From contig JAZKJV010002317.1 of assembly GCA_037367405.1 (NCBI GenBank), positions 744,001 through 808,000 on the forward strand: a stretch of 64,000 nucleotides of DNA, in the 5' to 3' direction. The position numbers and the translations under genes were made by a program. The notes below the pieces were generated by a model, which saw only the letters and a list, made by a program, of their open reading frames with translations, did not search any database and had not been told where the DNA came from. The stretch is from Ottelia alismoides. Lineage: Eukaryota; Streptophyta; Magnoliopsida; Alismatales; Hydrocharitaceae. Of this stretch, positions 45,000 through 55,990 are shown piece after piece (the first letter of the stretch is position 1; each line of letters begins with the position of its first letter).

Positions 45000-46503
45000 G
45001 AATTATTTAAACGATGTTGTTCTATGTTTATTTAACCTGGGCAAGTCCCAGGGTCGACTCAAGGAGGCATAGGAACAACTTAGGTTACGCCTATCCAATT
45101 TAAAGAACTTTTTCATGGAAAATAAGATGCATATTTTTGGTATTTTTATCCTTTTCAATTTTTTTATGGGTCTTAATTTAAAAGAGATGTAATTAATTAA
45201 TGAAGGAAAAAGAATGCATGGCTTTTCAAAATAATTTTTACTGCGAAGAAAATATGATGCTATGCTATGTGATGACAAATAAATAAATGCATTATTTTTG
45301 TTATTTTTAAATGATGATGCAAAATGATGAATGCAATGATGATAAAGGAGCGGTCAAACCAAGTCAAGCCACACGTGATTAGCACATATCCTAATGATCG
45401 TAGCTATTAATTGTCCAATTAAGCACTGATTAATTTCCCGAACAATAAATCCCCCAATTCAATGCACAAATTATCGAGCAATCAAATCGAAGATTGAGAA
45501 TAATGGTGCTTGAATTTTAAAAAATAGATCCTCAATTAATTAATGCCAAATAATGTCTTAAAAATAAAATCTCAATGTTATCTATGATAGACAATGTTAT
45601 TAAGATCAAAACGGCACCAAGAACGAAGAAATCTGATATCATATGCCACGTTATGAATAATTGAACTTCAGGAACTAAAATGTACATAATATAAACAAAA
45701 TGTTCGCATCTATACCCTTGGAGGGACTGATGTGTAATTATCCAAAGCTGGATGGGATTTTTGTGCAATTTAACTTGTCCGGGGTCTTTATGCAATATCT
45801 TGGATATGAGAGGGTGCTTTTACAAATTTTCCAGGCACGCACACACTTCGGCTGGCTGGGGGCTCCGTTGGAATTCGATAAAAGCTGGGGGGGGGGCTGC
45901 AATTTGCCCGCAAGCGCGCACGTGGCGATCGTAGGATCGGGCGACGGCTCGATTGAACCCTCCATGCGTTGGCTTCTGGCAGCTTCGATGCTATTTAGAG
46001 CACGAGGCTTGGATTGTTGTTAGGTTTCGATCAGAAGCGTCTGATGCTGCTTAATCCAACAATTGAGGATTGGGGCGCTTCAACGGCTACGATCATTTGA
46101 GTTCTGATCCTACGATGCCTGGAGGTTGGGACTGGAACAGGGGCGGCGATGCTCCTAGTGGTCGACACACGACCTGGGTCATCGGGGTTGAAGCGCGTTG
46201 CAATTGTGGTCAGTGGAACTGTGGCGGTGGAGTCGAAGGATAGGAGTGGCTAGCGATGGTGGCTGATGCATGAAGTCGACCGAAGGCGATGGTGCGGAAT
46301 CGAAGTGGAGAGGCAGTGATGATAGATCGAAGTTGGTGTTCGGTGTTGCTGAAGACAAAGAGGAAGAAGAGCATAGAAGAGGAGAGAGAGGAAGAAGGAA
46401 GGGAGTGGTTTCTTCGTCTGGGAAGGGTACGGTAGAGGAGCGATGGTTATTTGGATCGAATTTAGTTCGAGGAGACTGAGAGGATAAAGCGAGTAACAGG
46501 ATA
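45000..46503 (-). other. Solo-LTR interior left of copia D, non-coding
   Basis: AT-rich text (45080-45690) followed by a GC-rich block (45840-46480). On the minus strand this block is the CT/GC-rich leader part of the LTR, like 8900-9790 in the full element. Short ORFs on both strands are not supported. Confidence 0.6.
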
Positions 46504-46508
46504 AGGGA

Positions 46509-46751
46509 TGTGAAAGAATGATAAGAAAAGATGATTCGTTGTTTATTCAAGAGGTCTAGGGGTCCTTATATAGGACTAAACCCTAGAGGGTTCAAAGGAG
46601 AATATTCTATAGAATATTCTTTATAGAATATAGAATATTCTCTATAGAATATTCTCTTAACAAATAGCCACATAAAATATTCTCTTAACATAAAAGCCCT
46701 CGTAGGGCTACAATATAATACAAAGAAAGAAATCTTCTGCAATCTCTAACA
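46509..46751 (-). repeat. Copia D 3' LTR (243 bp)
   Basis: Same length as the 5' LTR with only a few differences by eye (for example GGTCTAGGGG against GGTTTAGGGG). Contains several ATAGAATATTCT repeats. Minus-sense CCTATATAAGG is the TATA box. Confidence 0.95.
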
Positions 46752-48575
46752 CTCCCCCTCAAGTTGGAGCATATCCATCGATCATGCCCAACTTGGAAGA
46801 TATCCAGGAAATGCGCTTCTTTGATAAGGCCTTTGTGAATATGTCTGCAAGCTGAAGATCTGTTGAGATATGTGGTGTAGAAATCTTTCCTTCTCGTACA
46901 GCATCACGAACAAAATGACAGTCGATCTCAATGTGTTTGGTCCACTCATGGAACACATGATTTGTAGCAATGTAAGTGGCAGATTTGTTATCACAGTATA
47001 GAGGAATATGAGTAGTGATAGCAATATTGAGTTCTTGCAAAAGAGATAGTAACCAGGTAATTTCGTATGTGGCTTGGGCCATTGCCCTATATTCTGCCTC
47101 TGCACTGGATCGGGAAACCATCGTCTGCTTCTTACTCCTCCAACTAACAAGGTTACCTTCTACCATCATCGCGTAGCCCGTCGTAGAACGACGATCCTCA
47201 AGTGAGCTTGCATAATCAGCATCAGCATAAACAATAACCTTAGTGTATCCATTTGCTCCATAGAATAGACCACGTCCAGGGGATTCCTTCAGGTAGCGAA
47301 GGATCTGAAGAACATCTTGCCAGTGGTTGTAGCATGGTTTCTCCATGTGTTTGCTAGCTCTGTTCACAACATATGATATGTCTGGCCTAATAACAGTAAG
47401 GTACAGAAGTTTGCCAACCAGGCTTCTGTATCTTGTAATATCTTCAAAGGCAGGATCATCTGGTGTAGAATGTTTCTTCGGTTTTGCAGGTATGCCAGAG
47501 GGCTTGCACCCAAGTAGTCCTGCCTCAGTTAGTATATCTAAGCAGTACTTTCTTTGTGACATATGAAGCTCCTTCTTGGTGCGTAAGACTTCTATACCCA
47601 GAAAATAACGAAGTTGCCCTAGATCCTTGGTGACAAAACCTTTGCAGAAAAGTCTTCACTTCTAGCACTCCTTTATCATCGTCACCTGTAACAACCATGT
47701 CATCCACTTATACAGCTAGTATGACAAAACCTGTTGATCGTTTTCTGACAAAGACAGAATGATCAGATCTAGTTCTCTGAAAGCCCAGAGTGCTAATCTC
47801 TGAACTAAGTCTGTCAAACCATGCCCTCGAACTTTGCTTTAGAGCATAAATTGCTTTGCGAAGTCAGCAAACATACTCCCCCTCGACTTCGTAACCTGGG
47901 GATTGCATCATGTAAACCTCTTCCTCAAGATCACCATATAGAAATGCATTCTTGACATCCAATTGAAATATAGACCATCCTTTGTTCACGACTACAGAGA
48001 GGATAGTGCGAATAGGCCCCATCCTGGCAACAGGTGAAAAAGTCTCGAAGTAATCAACTCCATATGTCTGTGTAAAGCCTTTTGCCACAAGTCTTGCTTT
48101 CAGTCTGTCAATAGAACCATCTGGAGAATCTTTCCTAGTAAAGACCCATATGCAGGCAGCATGCCCGACACCTTCGGGACCCTGCACTAGATCCCATGTT
48201 CTTCTGGAATTGAGAGCATCCATTTCTTCATTCATAGCTTGTCGCCACCCGTGTTCCTGTAATGCACTGCGGTAGTCTCTTGGGACAGAGATTGTCATAA
48301 GAGCGTCTGCATATCTTTTATCAGAATATGATAGGCTATCAGTGGACGTGAAATTAGACATAGGATGAATATTGCATTGCCTCTTTGTTCTGTGTAGGGC
48401 AATGGGAAGCTCCTGAGGATCATCCAGAGTAGTGTTGGTGGGGGCACTTGAAGATGGCATATTCTCCTGCAACAAAGGAACAAGTAGAGGAACATGAACA
48501 AGAGGGGACACATGTTTTCTTTTATAGACAATTGATGGAGGAGGAAGTTCTAATGGTATGTCAGGCACATCTTGA
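46752..48575 (-). pseudogene. Copia D reverse transcriptase and RNase H
   Basis: RT opens with [40 protein letters not shown] and [20 protein letters not shown] (48568-47864). The catalytic box follows at about 47700 as a YxDD-type MDDMVVTGDDDKG, after a stretch of stops and shifts between 47860 and 47710. A frameshift near 47650 leads into MSQRKYCLDILTEAGLLGCK (47562). RNase H is then open to 46759: LVGKLLYLTVIRPDISYVVN, VIVYADADYASSLEDRRSTT, YCDNKSATYIATNHVFHEWT and FTKALSKKRI. Catalytic residues of RNase H appear intact. Confidence 0.93.
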
Positions 48576-49860
48576 TTGAAGAAGCGATTTTGTTCGAAAA
48601 AGGTGACATCAGCTGATATATAATAGCTTTTACCACGAGGGTCACATCATCTATACCCTTTCTTTGTTTGGGAATAACCTAGAAAAGCACATTTAGTTGC
48701 ACGTGACGATAATTTGTCTGAGGTATGAAAGTTGTGAACAAAGGCGGTGCATCCAAAAATCCACTGAGGTAGAGGAAATGATGAGTCATTTGGATACAAT
48801 AAGGCAAAGAGTGTGGAGCCATTTAGGGAGACAGAGGGAACTCTGTTGATAAGATGGACAACAGTGAGAATAGCATCTCCCCAATAGGTATTGGGGACCT
48901 TCATTTGGGTAAGAAGAGAGCGGGCAATGTCAAGGAGATATCGAAGTTTCCTTTCGGCTACCCCATTCTGTTGGGAGGTATATGGGCAAGAGGTTTGATG
49001 GATAGCACCCTGGGAAGCAAAGAAGGATGTCAAATCATTTTGTGTAAATTCCAATGCATTATCGGAACGAAATATTTTAACAGTAGTGGAGAAGATGTTT
49101 TTAACATAGTAAAAGAAATTCTTGATAATATTGTTAATTTCTGAACGTTCCTTTAACAGGAAAACCCAAGGTCATCGACTGTAGTCATCCACGAAGACAA
49201 CAAAATATTTATGACCACTTAGACTTAGGACCGAATAGGGTCCCCAGATATCACAGTGAACAAGTGCAAAATGTGCACGACGGCCAGTCTCAGTCCGCGC
49301 AGGAAAGGAGGCTCGATGATGTCTCCCGAACTGACATGCTTCACACTCAAATGGTTTAAGCATAGAAAGTTCAGGGAACATCATGGAGAGAGCTTTAGCA
49401 GAAGGATGACCAAGACGAAGGTGCCATAGAAAAGGATCTTCAGAGATGGAGACCGCACCAGCAAAGTTGGAATCGGAAGGGATGTCGAGGTAATAGAGGC
49501 CGTTCCTCTCATGACCCCCACCAAAAATCTTCCTCATCCGGATGTCCTGAAAATAACAACAAACCTCATAAAAAATAACACGACAGTTAAGCTGACGACA
49601 TTGCTTATGTAATGATAGAAGGCTGAGAGGAAAAGTAGTGGCACAATGAACATCTGTCAAATGCAGCTTGGAAGAAAAGTTGACAGTACCTACAGCAGAA
49701 TGATCCCCATTAGCAACCCGAATAATCTTCACAGAGGAAGACGACTGGGAGGAGGTTAGCAAACTTTCTTCTCTCGTCAGATGGGTAGAAGCTCCAGAAT
49801 CAATAATCCATGCATGCTTAGAGGCAGAGACAAAGTTTGCTACTGTACCTGAGGTAGTAG
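48576..49860 (-). pseudogene. Copia D protease and integrase
   Basis: Protease active site HAWIIDSGASTHLTREESLL at about 49765-49820, intact. The pre-integrase finger reads HLRLGHPSAKALSMMF then CEACQFGRHHRASF. The integrase starts LVHCDIWGPYS and VVFVDDYSR, where a TGA (about 49169) breaks the frame, then FRSDNALEFTQND, QQNGVAERKLRYLLDIARSL with the catalytic Glu (49054-48647), YWGDAILTVVHLINRVPS and CAFLGYSQTKKGYR. A TGA follows KGYR. All catalytic residues are visible, so only nonsense mutations disable it. Confidence 0.93.
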
Positions 49861-50915
49861 CCAGGCTAGCGGTAGGGACAGAAGCATTACTATTAGAAGG
49901 ACTAGATTATTGCAGCAATTGTCGTAGGCGAGCATATTTAGAAGCAGTGAATGGGGTTTGTGCCTCGCTGGTTTGCTGCGTAGATGTTTCTGCAGTTGCA
50001 TCATACGATACTTCATCATAGACATTGTTAGCATTAGGTTGCATCCCAAACGTTGCCCAGCAGCGATCAGAAGGGTGATTCTAGCATCTACAGTGTACAC
50101 ATGCTGGATATCGAGCGTTGCCCAGCAGTGATCAGAAGGGTGATTCTAGCATCTACAGTGTACACATGCTGGATATCGAGCAGAAGAATCACGACCACGT
50201 CCACAATCGCGTCCGCGTCCAGAATCATGGCTGCATCCTGAGGAGAGGTATAGTGGGCCATCGTCTCTGTAGAGGTGTGGGTGGTAGAGTGCTGAATTGG
50301 AGCCTTTAGCTCCTGTAAGCGTCCGAAGATGGTCTCTAGAGTAGGTAAAGTATCAACCATCAGAAAGTGATCTTTCGCAGGCTTATATTTTGGATTTAGC
50401 CCCGAGAGAAATATGTAAACCTGCCATTCAGCACGTTCTCCTACTTGTTTATCACAACATGCAGGCTGAAAAATAAGGAGTTCCTTAAAAAGGCTTGTAA
50501 GAAGCCTGCAGTATTCGATAAGACTTGATTCTCCCTGAGTAGCAGACCATATCCTTGTGTATATGTCTAACAGACGAGACTTAGTCATCTTCTGAGAATA
50601 TGCACGCTCAAGGTTTTCCCACTTTGCCTTAGCGGTGTCTTTGTAAAGAAGATTCGCAACAATGTTTGGATCGACACTGTTCGTCATCCAAATGATAACC
50701 TGACAATTATCAACAAACCAAGTTTCGTAGTCCTTATTAGTTTCCGCAGGTGGAACATTTGTAAGAAGATAGCTCTTGCGCTGGCCACCAACAAGCACTT
50801 TGAAATACCGAGACCATAGAACATAATTTTCGGAGCCCTTCAACTTGATAGAAGTGCCCTATACCAGCAAAGAAGAAGTAGGGTACGTGGGCTTGATCTC
50901 GACAGACGTCATCGT
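49861..50915 (-). pseudogene. Copia D gag with duplicated zinc knuckle
   Basis: UBN2-type gag open from 50843: NYVLWSRYFKVLVGGQRKSY, TAKAKWENLERAYSQKM, QGESSLIEYCRLLTSLFKEL and FLSGLNPKYKPAKDHFLMVD. The true start is probably the ATG near 50913 (MTSVEIKP), giving a typical N-terminus. The zinc knuckle, CVHCRC*NHPSDRCW in another frame, lies within a 65-bp unit present twice (50051-50115 and 50116-50180). The duplication is not a multiple of three and, with a TAG, breaks the frame. Upstream is an Arg/Gly-type stretch (CGCGGTC-like codons near 50200). Confidence 0.85.
50051..50180. repeat. 65-bp tandem duplication in copia D gag
   Basis: Two units, 50051-50115 and 50116-50180, beginning CGTTGCCCAGCAG and ending GCTGGATATCGAG; I see one mismatch (GCGATC against GTGATC). 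Each carries the zinc-knuckle codons. Confidence 0.95.
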
Positions 50916-51333
50916 GACGGCTTAGGTCAAGAAAAAGTGACCTAAGGAGTATATCTTGCCTTAATTTATCATCAAATATCTAAACCCTCATCAAAGAATA
51001 AGAAGGATGAGGAAGTGATCGTTTGATGGCACAAGAGGGGGCCTGACGGAGTCGGCTTGGCAGCGCAAAGAGGCCTTGTGAGGGCTAGCGGAGGTGCCTG
51101 GCAACGCGAGGAGGCACAAGGCGGTCCTAGCCGGCCTGGCAATGGTACCTGGCTGCCCTAGAGCAGCTTGGCGACACTCAACCGAGGCAGCACGGGCCTA
51201 AGGCAGCGGGGGCCTAAGGTAGGAGGTGCGTAGACTCGAGGCGGCACGCGACTGCATATGAACTTGGAGGGCTGGCGGTGGCGGAGGGGTGATTTGGTCA
51301 GAACACCGGCCTAGGACCGCTACTCTGATACCA
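50916..51333 (-). other. Copia D leader and primer site
   Basis: Untranslated leader with GC-rich text at 51040-51290 and no frame of note. The primer site, minus sense TGGTATCAGAGTA, lies at 51321-51333 against the 5' LTR. Confidence 0.85.
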
Positions 51334-51576
51334 TGTGAAAGAATGATAAGAAAAGATGATTCGTTGTTTATTCAAGAGGTTTAGGGGTCCTTATATAGGA
51401 CTAAACCCTAGAGGGCTCAGAGAAGAATATTCTCTAGAATATTCTTTATAGAATATAGAATATTCTCTATACAATAGTCTCTTAACAAATAACCACATAG
51501 AATATTCTCTTAACATAAAAGCCCTCGTGGGGCTACAATATAATATAAAGAAAGAAATCTTCTGCAATCTCTAACA
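51334..51576 (-). repeat. Copia D 5' LTR (243 bp)
   Basis: TGTGAAAG to CTCTAACA, followed by the AGGGA duplication. Confidence 0.95.
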
Positions 51577-51581
51577 AGGGA

Positions 51582-53040
51582 ATTGAGTTCGTCGCGTAGA
51601 TTGGGCTGGTGGTTGGAGGTTGTTGGGTTTTGATTGAGGATTAGGGTGGCCGGAGAAGATATGATAGAGGGGTTGGGGTGACGCGGTTGGGTCTAGGTTG
51701 GTTAGACATGGTTGGATCTATCGCTTGAGTTATCGGCGATGTGTTTTGAAGATGGTGGAGGGTTGATTAGGTTTGGATAACGGAAGGGATCAACGGAGTA
51801 GGTGGTTGTAGGTGGTGGCATGATGGATGGCTGGGCATGAAAGGTGCGACGGGGCAGCTTGGCTGGGAAGGCGGTGCAAGCAGAGAAGGGCGGCGTCGGG
51901 TGGTCGGCGCAACAATGGGCAAGGGGAAAGAGAACCCTTACGTACGTGGCACGTGGGGAGGAATGGTGAAGATGGTCACATGCCATGCACATAATGCGGG
52001 TGACGTCAACCATGTGCTTGTCACGTGGAGAGGGTGGATAGGGCTAGATGACCTAGTTACGTGATGACACATGGCTAGGTTGACCATGACCAGAAAAATG
52101 TAGAAATAAATAGATAAAAAATAAAAGATGGACTTAAATGAAAAAATACATAAAATAAAAATATGCGTCTAATTGAGATCTAAAATGTCTATGAAGGATT
52201 CAGGTGCAAATGAAATGCTGAATGCAAGAAATGGATTTTTTAGTGGTATTTTATATTCATAAAAATATTTTTAGTTTTACAATTTTTATTTGATTTTCTG
52301 GCGATAAATAAATGCATGCAAAAATCAAATGTGCTATGCCAAATGCAATGAACTCAAATGATATTTTTTTTGAATTTTTTATGAGTTAGAATTTGTCAGA
52401 AAATTGGGGGAGTGGAATATGTAAAAGTAGATTAGGTCAATAAGCTCAAATCGGAATTAGTCTTCTTCTTTACTTTTCTGATTTTTTTGGATTTTGATTT
52501 TTATGTATTTTATTAAAACAATGAATGAGTTAAAGAAATGAAAAAGGAAATAATTAAAATGAATGAAATATGCACATGAAATGATGGGTCAAAATCAACA
52601 AAAAGGTACAATGCCCAATTAGGTCCCAAAACCCAATTTCACTTCACAATGGACTCCGATTATTTTTTATTTGGTCTTGATTTGTAGATATTTGAGCGTA
52701 CGTTGATTCAAAAGTGAGTAGAGTTCATTTGGACACTGTATGAGAGAGATATCAACATTTTCGACTGTCTCTCCTAAAATTAGGATTTGAGATTATTTTG
52801 CATATTTACGAGTTAGCATTTTTTAGATTTTTCATGGATTAAGGTTAGTGATATGCACACAATGGAGTTGGTTTTATGTCAATTGGAGTTAGCATGAATT
52901 AATGAAAAAAAGGTGAAATTAGGTGAAAATGTGATGATGAATGTGAATGCATAAATGAATGCTAATTAATGCGAATTAATTATGGGTGCATGAAAGTTAA
53001 TTTTATGAAGTTAACATGTAAATTATCTGAAATTCTCGGG
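51582..53040 (-). other. Solo-LTR interior right of copia D, non-coding
   Basis: GC-rich to 52080, then AT-rich to 53040 with many ATGAATG and TAATTAA words. On the minus strand it corresponds to the 5' half of the Athila-like LTR (U3). Small ORFs near 51702-52064 on both strands have no family similarity. Confidence 0.6.
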
Positions 53041-53097
53041 ACGAAGCTCTATTTTCAGCTAATTAGAGTGATGAATCACAGATTCATCAAGTGAGAG

Positions 53098-53258
53098 TGT
53101 TGAAGAGTTTTATGTTATGCCACTGATTTACAGTTATTTATTCCTTTTGTCAGTAATATGTAATTTACTCATTAGGGTTTTTTACTCATTAGGGTTTCTT
53201 TCTTTAATATAAGAGAATCCTCAGGCCCTATGAATAAACACAAGTATCCTCTTCTACG
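53098..53258 (+). repeat. Copia C 3' LTR (161 bp)
   Basis: TGTTGAAGAGTTTTATGTTA to CTCTTCTACG. It is 20 bp longer than its partner because TTTACTCATTAGGGTTT is tandemly doubled near 53164-53200. Flank TTTTA. Confidence 0.85.
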
Positions 53259-53399
53259 TTTTACTTTCTATATCAATCTAATAAGCACATGGTGAATAAA
53301 ATAACATAACGGATAAGTGGAATCTCAATCAGGAACAATTAATCCTATAGAATCAAAACACAACTTGATTTTCGTTTTAAGTCTGGCCTGGAGATATCA

Positions 53400-54900
53400 A
53401 ACATGCCGAACTTGCTCAATTTCTTCCAAGAAGGAGACTAGCCATGTGATCTCATGCGTGGCTTGGGCCATTGCTCTATATTTTACCTCTGCACTTGACC
53501 TAGATACAATATTCTGCTTTTTGCTATGCTAGGTAACAAGGTTCCCTCCAATGAACATCGCATAACCGATGATAGATCATCTGTCTTTAGGAGAGCTGGC
53601 ATAATATGCATATGCATAAGCGGTGATGTCGATGATTCCATTGGCTATGTAGAAGAGACCACACCTTAGATATCCCTTCAGATATCGAAGCATTAGGAGA
53701 ACATCCTGTCAATGACTGAAACACAGTCTCTCCATGTGTTGGTTTGCTCTGCTGACAACATATGACATATCAAGTATATTGACAGTAAGGTGGAACAGTT
53801 TGTACACTAGGCTTCTATATCGTGTAGGATCCTCAAAGTAGTATGCTTCGACTCCTTTGCTGGTATGCCATATGATTTGCATCCAAGCAAACTTGTCTCT
53901 GTAAGAATGTCTAAGCAATACTTTCAATGTTTATAAAGTATCATAGCTGACCAAGGTCCTTGGTAACAAACACCTTCTGGAGGAAGGCATTTGTCTCTGC
54001 AATACGTGCTTTGTGCTCAACATAGACAACTAATACCACGATGCCCGTAGTTCATCATTTGACGAATACAGAGTAGTCAAATGTCATCCTGTGGAATCTA
54101 CGGGAGCTGATTTCAGTGGTGAGCTTGTCAAACTAAGCTCATTGACTCTGGTTTAGGTCATAAATGGCCTTACAGAGTAGGCATACATACTCTCCCTCGA
54201 CGGAGTAATCCGAGGGATGCAACATGTAGACTTCTTCCTTACGGTCACCATATAGGAATACGTTTTTCACATCAAGCTGAAATATGGGCCAATTCTTGTT
54301 AACAACACCCATTGTGGCTACACATGAGAAGTTTCGAAGTAATCAACTCCATAAGTTTGAATGAGGCCCTTGGTCGCATATTTGGCCTTCAATCTGTCAA
54401 TCGTACCATATGGAGACTGCTTGGACATGAAGACCCATCTGCAGGCAATTGGCTTCACCTCTGGGGGTCAAGGTACATGATCCCATGTCCCCCTAGAGGG
54501 GTGTGCATTCATCCCCTTGTCCATGACCCTTTTCCAACTATTATCCTGCAATGCACTATGATGATCGCGTGGAATAGTGATAGTCATCAAAGCATCTATA
54601 AACTGCTTGTCACAAATGTAGAGATTATCAATTGAAATAAAAAAATGACATATGATGCATAATACATTGCCTTTTTGTCCTTCATAGGGCTATATGTAGA
54701 TCTGACGAGGCATCCATATCAGTAGTGGTGGGGACACTTGAAGAAGGCACATCTTTATGCAAATAGGGAATATGTAATAGTACAACATCAGAGTAACTAT
54801 TCTTTCAATAAAAACGTCGGAGTGACTAGTCTTTTTTGCTTTATAGACAATGGGTGGTGGCGGTAACTCCAAGGGTATGTCACTAACATATTGTGTGAAG
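53400..54900 (-). pseudogene. Copia E RT and partial RNase H
   Basis: Pieces in changing frames: FEDPTRYRSLVYKLFHLTVN and DMSYVVSRANQHMERLCFSH (53927-53709) match the RNase H approach of copia D. The FQLDVKNVFLYGD block is readable near 54255, and the KARLVxKGF-type RT text near 54370. Linker text ELPPPPIVYKAKKTS (54872) matches [12 protein letters not shown] of D. No intact catalytic box was found. The RNase H C-terminus is absent. Confidence 0.78.
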
Positions 54901-55990
54901 TAGCTGGTTTGTTAAAAAAAGGTGACATCAACTAAGATGTAGCTGTGACCAACTAGATCATATCACCTGTACCCCTTTGGATGCGATAATACACAAGAAA
55001 AACACACTTGCTGGCATGCGTAGACAATTTATCTGCAGTGTGAATATTATAAACAAAAACAATGCAACCAAAAACTCTCAAGGACAATGGAAATGGTTCC
55101 TCATTGGGACAAAGGAGGGAGAAAGGAGTGACCTCCTTAAGAAAAGATGAATGCACCCTGTTTATAATTTAGTGATAGTAAGAATTGCATCCCCCAAGTA
55201 GGTCTTAGGAGCCTTCATGTTAGTGAATTGTGAGCACGTAATGTCTTGAAGGTGATAAAGTTTCCTCTCAGCTATCCTATTTTATTTTGCTGAGAGGTAT
55301 ATGGACAAGAAGTTTGATGAATAGTATCCTGAGAGGTAAAGAATGACATCAAATCATGTTGAACAAATTTAAGAGCATTATCAGTCCTCACAATTCGAAT
55401 ACAGAAGAGAAAGAAGTTTTAATGATTTGGAAAAGGGATATGACAATCTTTATGATCTTCGATCGTTCCTTTATTAGGTAGGCCCAAAAGCATCTTCTAT
55501 AATCGTCATCAAAAACTGCAAATTATCTATGACCACCCTTAGTGCTGACCAAACAAGTCCCCGAACATCACAATGAACCAGAGAAAAAGGTAAAGGCATG
55601 GTGTGGCTTAGCCTTAGGAGGAAAGGAAGTCCGATGATGTTTTCATAACTGATACGTCTCTCACTCAAATGGCTTTAGTGAAGAGAGTTCGAGAACATCA
55701 TGGATAGAGCTTTGGCAGAAGGATGTCCAAGTTGCAAATGCCATAAGAACAATAACAGATCAAAGGAGTTGGAAGCATTGCCGGTAAAAGTAGAATCTGT
55801 AGGGATATCAGGGTAGTAGAGCCCATTCTTCTGATGTCCCCGACCAAAAGTTTGCATCGTCTGAATTTCTTGAAAGTAATAATATAGCTTGTCAAAAATT
55901 CACATGGCAATTCAACTCATCACACAACTTAACATGCTCAAAGGAAACTCTGGCATACAATGAACTTCAATAAGAGGGGGAGTTTGGAAG
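54901..55990 (-). pseudogene. Copia E integrase and pre-integrase region
   Basis: FPLSLRVFGCIVFVYNIHTA and THASKCVFLVYYRIQRGTG (55156-54953) correspond to the integrase C-terminal half of copia D. The SQQNG-type core is near 55290 in decayed form. FSLVHCDVRGLVWSA (55668-55474) is the integrase start and GLYYPDIPTD with LWHLQLGHPSAKALSMMF (55857-55675) the pre-integrase finger. Frequent indels and stops. Confidence 0.8.

Larger units (their letters stand above)
46509..51576 (-). mobile_element. Copia element D (5,068 bp), complete boundaries
   Basis: LTRs of exactly 243 bp at 46509-46751 and 51334-51576, TGTGAAAG to CTCTAACA, with exact 5-bp duplication AGGGA (46504-46508 and 51577-51581). 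Polypurine tract CTCCCCCTCAAGTTGGAG (minus sense) at 46752, and the tRNA-iMet-type primer site at 51321-51333. All domains are present: gag, protease with intact DSGA, integrase, RT, RNase H. Damage: a 65-bp tandem duplication in gag, TGA stops near 49170 and 48645, a frameshift near 47650. It is one of the younger elements of the window. Confidence 0.95.
44533..53089 (-). mobile_element. Athila-like solo LTR (about 3.1 kb) with nested MITE and copia D
   Basis: Read on the minus strand it starts TGATGAATCTGTGATTCATC (53089), matching the start of the Athila-like LTR at 7511. It ends in a 3' block with TCGACCCT and CCAGGTTAA (about 45060) and ACTACAACA (44533), matching TCGACCCT...CAGGTTAA and CTCAACA of the same LTR. 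Its own length without copia D (46509-51576) and the MITE (44594-44999) is about 3.1 kb. No primer site or gag follows on either side, so it is a solo LTR or a truncated element. No clean 5-bp duplication was found; the left limit is less certain than the right. Confidence 0.68.
40582..53258 (+). mobile_element. Copia element C, broken near its 3' end
   Basis: A plus-strand copia related to A and B. 5' LTR 40582-40722 and 3' LTR 53098-53258; the body runs from 40723 to about 44479, where the expected polypurine tract (GCTTGAGGG) is cut and an 8.6-kb block intervenes. Flanks TTTTC and TTTTA match 4 of 5. The body is shorter than A or B: the N-terminal gag and the protease core are deleted. Many stops are in place of Arg or Gln codons. 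It is older and more decayed than the elements inside it. Confidence 0.85.
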
